Shown here one piece after another: positions 5,261 to 6,783 of a stretch of DNA of 6,783 nucleotides. Position 1 is the stretch's first letter. Every line of letters begins with the position of its first letter. The notes below the pieces were generated by a model. The model saw only the letters and a program-made list of their open reading frames with translations, made no database searches and was not told the origin of the DNA. Origin of the DNA: Methylococcaceae bacterium UBA659 (GTDB lineage Bacteria > Pseudomonadota > Gammaproteobacteria > Methylococcales > Methylomonadaceae); contig DBNZ01000139.1 of NCBI GenBank assembly GCA_002299495.1, positions 1 through 6,783 of the forward strand. Direction: 5' to 3'. The position numbers were made by a program, and so were the translations under genes.

Positions 5261-5395
5261 GCCACCACTGTAGCACATTAAATATTCCATTACATTCCCA
5301 AATAAAAAGTCGTTTGAAATTTAACTCAATAGAACGGCTTCTGTGCCATTGTCTTGTTACAGCCAAACCAAATAAAAAAACGGAGCCCCTCAAAC
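5261..5395 (+). promoter_or_regulatory. Leader and upstream region of pgi
   Basis: No gene is seen. GGAG at 5382-5385 lies ten bases before the pgi ATG and is the likely, slightly distant ribosome site. The TTGAAA at 5314-5319 could be a -35 box, but no good -10 follows at the right spacing, so I do not assign a promoter. Confidence 0.4.
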
Positions 5396-6783
5396 ATGTC
5401 ATCCCTGACTACGTCAAAAGCTTGGTCTGCTTTGCAGGATCATTTTGCAAAAGTAAAAAACCATTCACTCCGCGAGGCCTTTGCAAGGGACCCCCATCGT
5501 CACGCTAAGTTCTCGGTTAATTTGAATGACATACTGTTTGATTACGCAAAAAATAGGATTTCCGAACAAACGCTGCCTCTGTTAATTGATCTGGCCCATC
5601 ATGCCCAATTAAAAGAAAAAATCGAGGCCATGTTTACTGGCGCCATGATAAACACCACCGAAAAGCGTTCGGCTCTGCATACGGCGTTGCGTAATCGAAG
5701 CCATGCCCCGGTCTTTGTAAAAGGCGAAGATGTGATGCCAAAAATCAATGGGGTGCTGGAAAAAATGCGGGTTTTTTGTGACCGGGTAAGGTCTGGCAAT
5801 TGGCTAGGTTATACCGGCAAAACCATTACCGACGTGGTCAGCATTGGCATTGGCGGCTCGGGTTTAGGCCCAAAAATGGCGGCCACCGCATTAACCCCTT
5901 ATGGTTCCGAAGCGCTTAATGTGCATTTTGTTTCCAATGTTGACCAGGCCAATTTGGTCGAAGTGCTGAAGGGCATTTCGGCCGAAACGACTTTGTTTAT
6001 TATTGCTTCAAAATTGTTCAGTACCCAAGAAACCATGATAAACGCGACCTCGGCCAGACAGTGGTTTCTTGACCAAACCCATGATCAGGAAGCCATAGCC
6101 CGGCATTTTGTCGCCATTTCCACCAATGCCGAAAATGTCGCTAATTTTGGCATTGACACGGACAACATGTTTGAATTTTGGGATTGGGTCGGTGGGCGCT
6201 ATTCGCTGTGCTCGGCGGTGGGTTTGTCGGTCGCCCTCTACATTGGCATGGACCATTTCGAAGCCCTGCTGCTAGGGGCGCACGAGGTCGATGAACATTT
6301 CCGCAACACCCCGTTTGAGCGAAATATTCCGGTTATCATGGCCTTGCTCGGCATTTGGTATAACAATTTTTACCATGCCGAATCTCATGTGTTGTTGCCT
6401 TACGACCATTCCCTGCGCTTTTTCGCCGATTATTTCCAACAAGGCGACATGGAAAGCAACGGCAAAAGCGTCACGATGGACGGCGAGCCGGTCGATTACA
6501 GCACCGGCCCGATCATTTGGGGGCAGGCCGGCACCAATGGCCAACACGCCTTCTACCAATTGATTCATCAAGGCACCAAACTGATCCCCTGCGATTTTTT
6601 AGTGGCCGCCAATAGCCATTACTCATTGCCTAAGCATCACGATATTTTGGTGTCTCATTTCTTAGCGCAACCGGAGGCGTTGATGCGGGGCAAAACCGCG
6701 GCTGAAGTGGCCAGTGAATTAGGGCCGGAACAAGCCCAAGATAAAGTCTTGGTCGCCGCTAAAGTGTTCCCCGGAAACAAACC
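5396..6783 (+). CDS. pgi: Glucose-6-phosphate isomerase (C-terminus cut by window edge)
   Basis: Pgi interconverts glucose 6-phosphate and fructose 6-phosphate in the cytoplasm. The frame is open for 462 codons to the window edge, out of the usual 545 or so. Signatures are SIGIGGSGLGP (149-159), SKLFSTQET (205-213), the first PGI signature WVGGRYSLCSAVG (264-276), MESNGKSV (352-359) with the catalytic base Glu353, and the second signature GTNGQHAFYQLIHQGT (379-394) with His384. Numbering is a constant four less than the rabbit enzyme as I remember it, so Arg268 matches Arg272. The C-terminal catalytic Lys lies outside the window. An oddity is Leu207 in place of the Thr of the phosphate-binding SKTFTT motif, with Ser209 for the following Thr. 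GGAG ten bases upstream supports the ATG start. It is transcribed away from the copper-protein unit and looks like an ordinary core gene. Confidence 0.97.
   Translation, partial: MSSLTTSKAWSALQDHFAKVKNHSLREAFARDPHRHAKFSVNLNDILFDYAKNRISEQTLPLLIDLAHHAQLKEKIEAMFTGAMINTTEKRSALHTALRNRSHAPVFVKGEDVMPKINGVLEKMRVFCDRVRSGNWLGYTGKTITDVVSIGIGGSGLGPKMAATALTPYGSEALNVHFVSNVDQANLVEVLKGISAETTLFIIASKLFSTQETMINATSARQWFLDQTHDQEAIARHFVAISTNAENVANFGIDTDNMFEFWDWVGGRYSLCSAVGLSVALYIGMDHFEALLLGAHEVDEHFRNTPFERNIPVIMALLGIWYNNFYHAESHVLLPYDHSLRFFADYFQQGDMESNGKSVTMDGEPVDYSTGPIIWGQAGTNGQHAFYQLIHQGTKLIPCDFLVAANSHYSLPKHHDILVSHFLAQPEALMRGKTAAEVASELGPEQAQDKVLVAAKVFPGNK

Noticed and set aside
5314..5329. FNR-like half-sites TTGA-N8-TCAA before pgi
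   Set aside because: The FNR family needs six bases between these half-sites; the spacing here is eight.
6272..6571. Open frames on both strands inside pgi
   Set aside because: They are opposite or out of frame with the pgi signature motifs and have no independent support.
1..6783. CRISPR arrays, tRNA or rRNA genes, insertion sequences, integrases
   Set aside because: I found no spaced direct repeats, cloverleaf-like segment, rRNA sequence, transposase motif or flanking inverted repeats.

Overview
The window reads as chromosomal DNA of a Gram-negative proteobacterium of roughly balanced, slightly AT-leaning base composition. It carries two conserved housekeeping genes at its edges (purH on the left, pgi on the right, both cut by the window) and five genes between them, all on the minus strand, for periplasmic or membrane proteins. 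Export signals (one Tat type, two Sec type), a copper-protein pair and an NnrS protein point to a respiring gammaproteobacterium. A methylotroph or methanotroph would fit, but that is an inference from gene style and not proven by any marker in the window.

Layout, left to right: purH (minus, N-terminal 231 codons); a Rho-independent terminator and possible purH promoter in the 89-base gap; nnrS (minus); a small Tat-exported superoxide-reductase-like protein (minus); a multi-pass membrane protein of unknown function with a GTG start (minus); a 312-base gene-free stretch holding small inverted repeats and a strong terminator; a membrane-anchored cupredoxin with a Met/His-rich N-terminus (minus); a membrane-anchored periplasmic protein whose mature N-terminus is predicted to be His (minus); a 239-base divergent promoter region with two dyads and a perfect TATAAT box; and pgi (plus).

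The central genes fall into two transcription units. Unit A (right to left, about 5180 to 3542) makes the His-N-terminal protein and then the cupredoxin, separated by a strong RNA hairpin and ended by a clear terminator. It looks like a two-protein periplasmic copper-handling or electron-transfer module. Unit B (about 3280 to 733) makes the unknown membrane protein, the SOR-like protein and NnrS, with gaps of 71 and 32 bases and a terminator after nnrS. It looks like a membrane and periplasmic module for nitric oxide and reactive-oxygen stress. Grouping A and B as one functional locus is an inference from proximity and shared orientation. The most unusual items are the Tat-exported SOR-like protein, which keeps the Fe ligands but lacks the usual Glu-Lys of the active-site loop, and the paired copper proteins of unit A.
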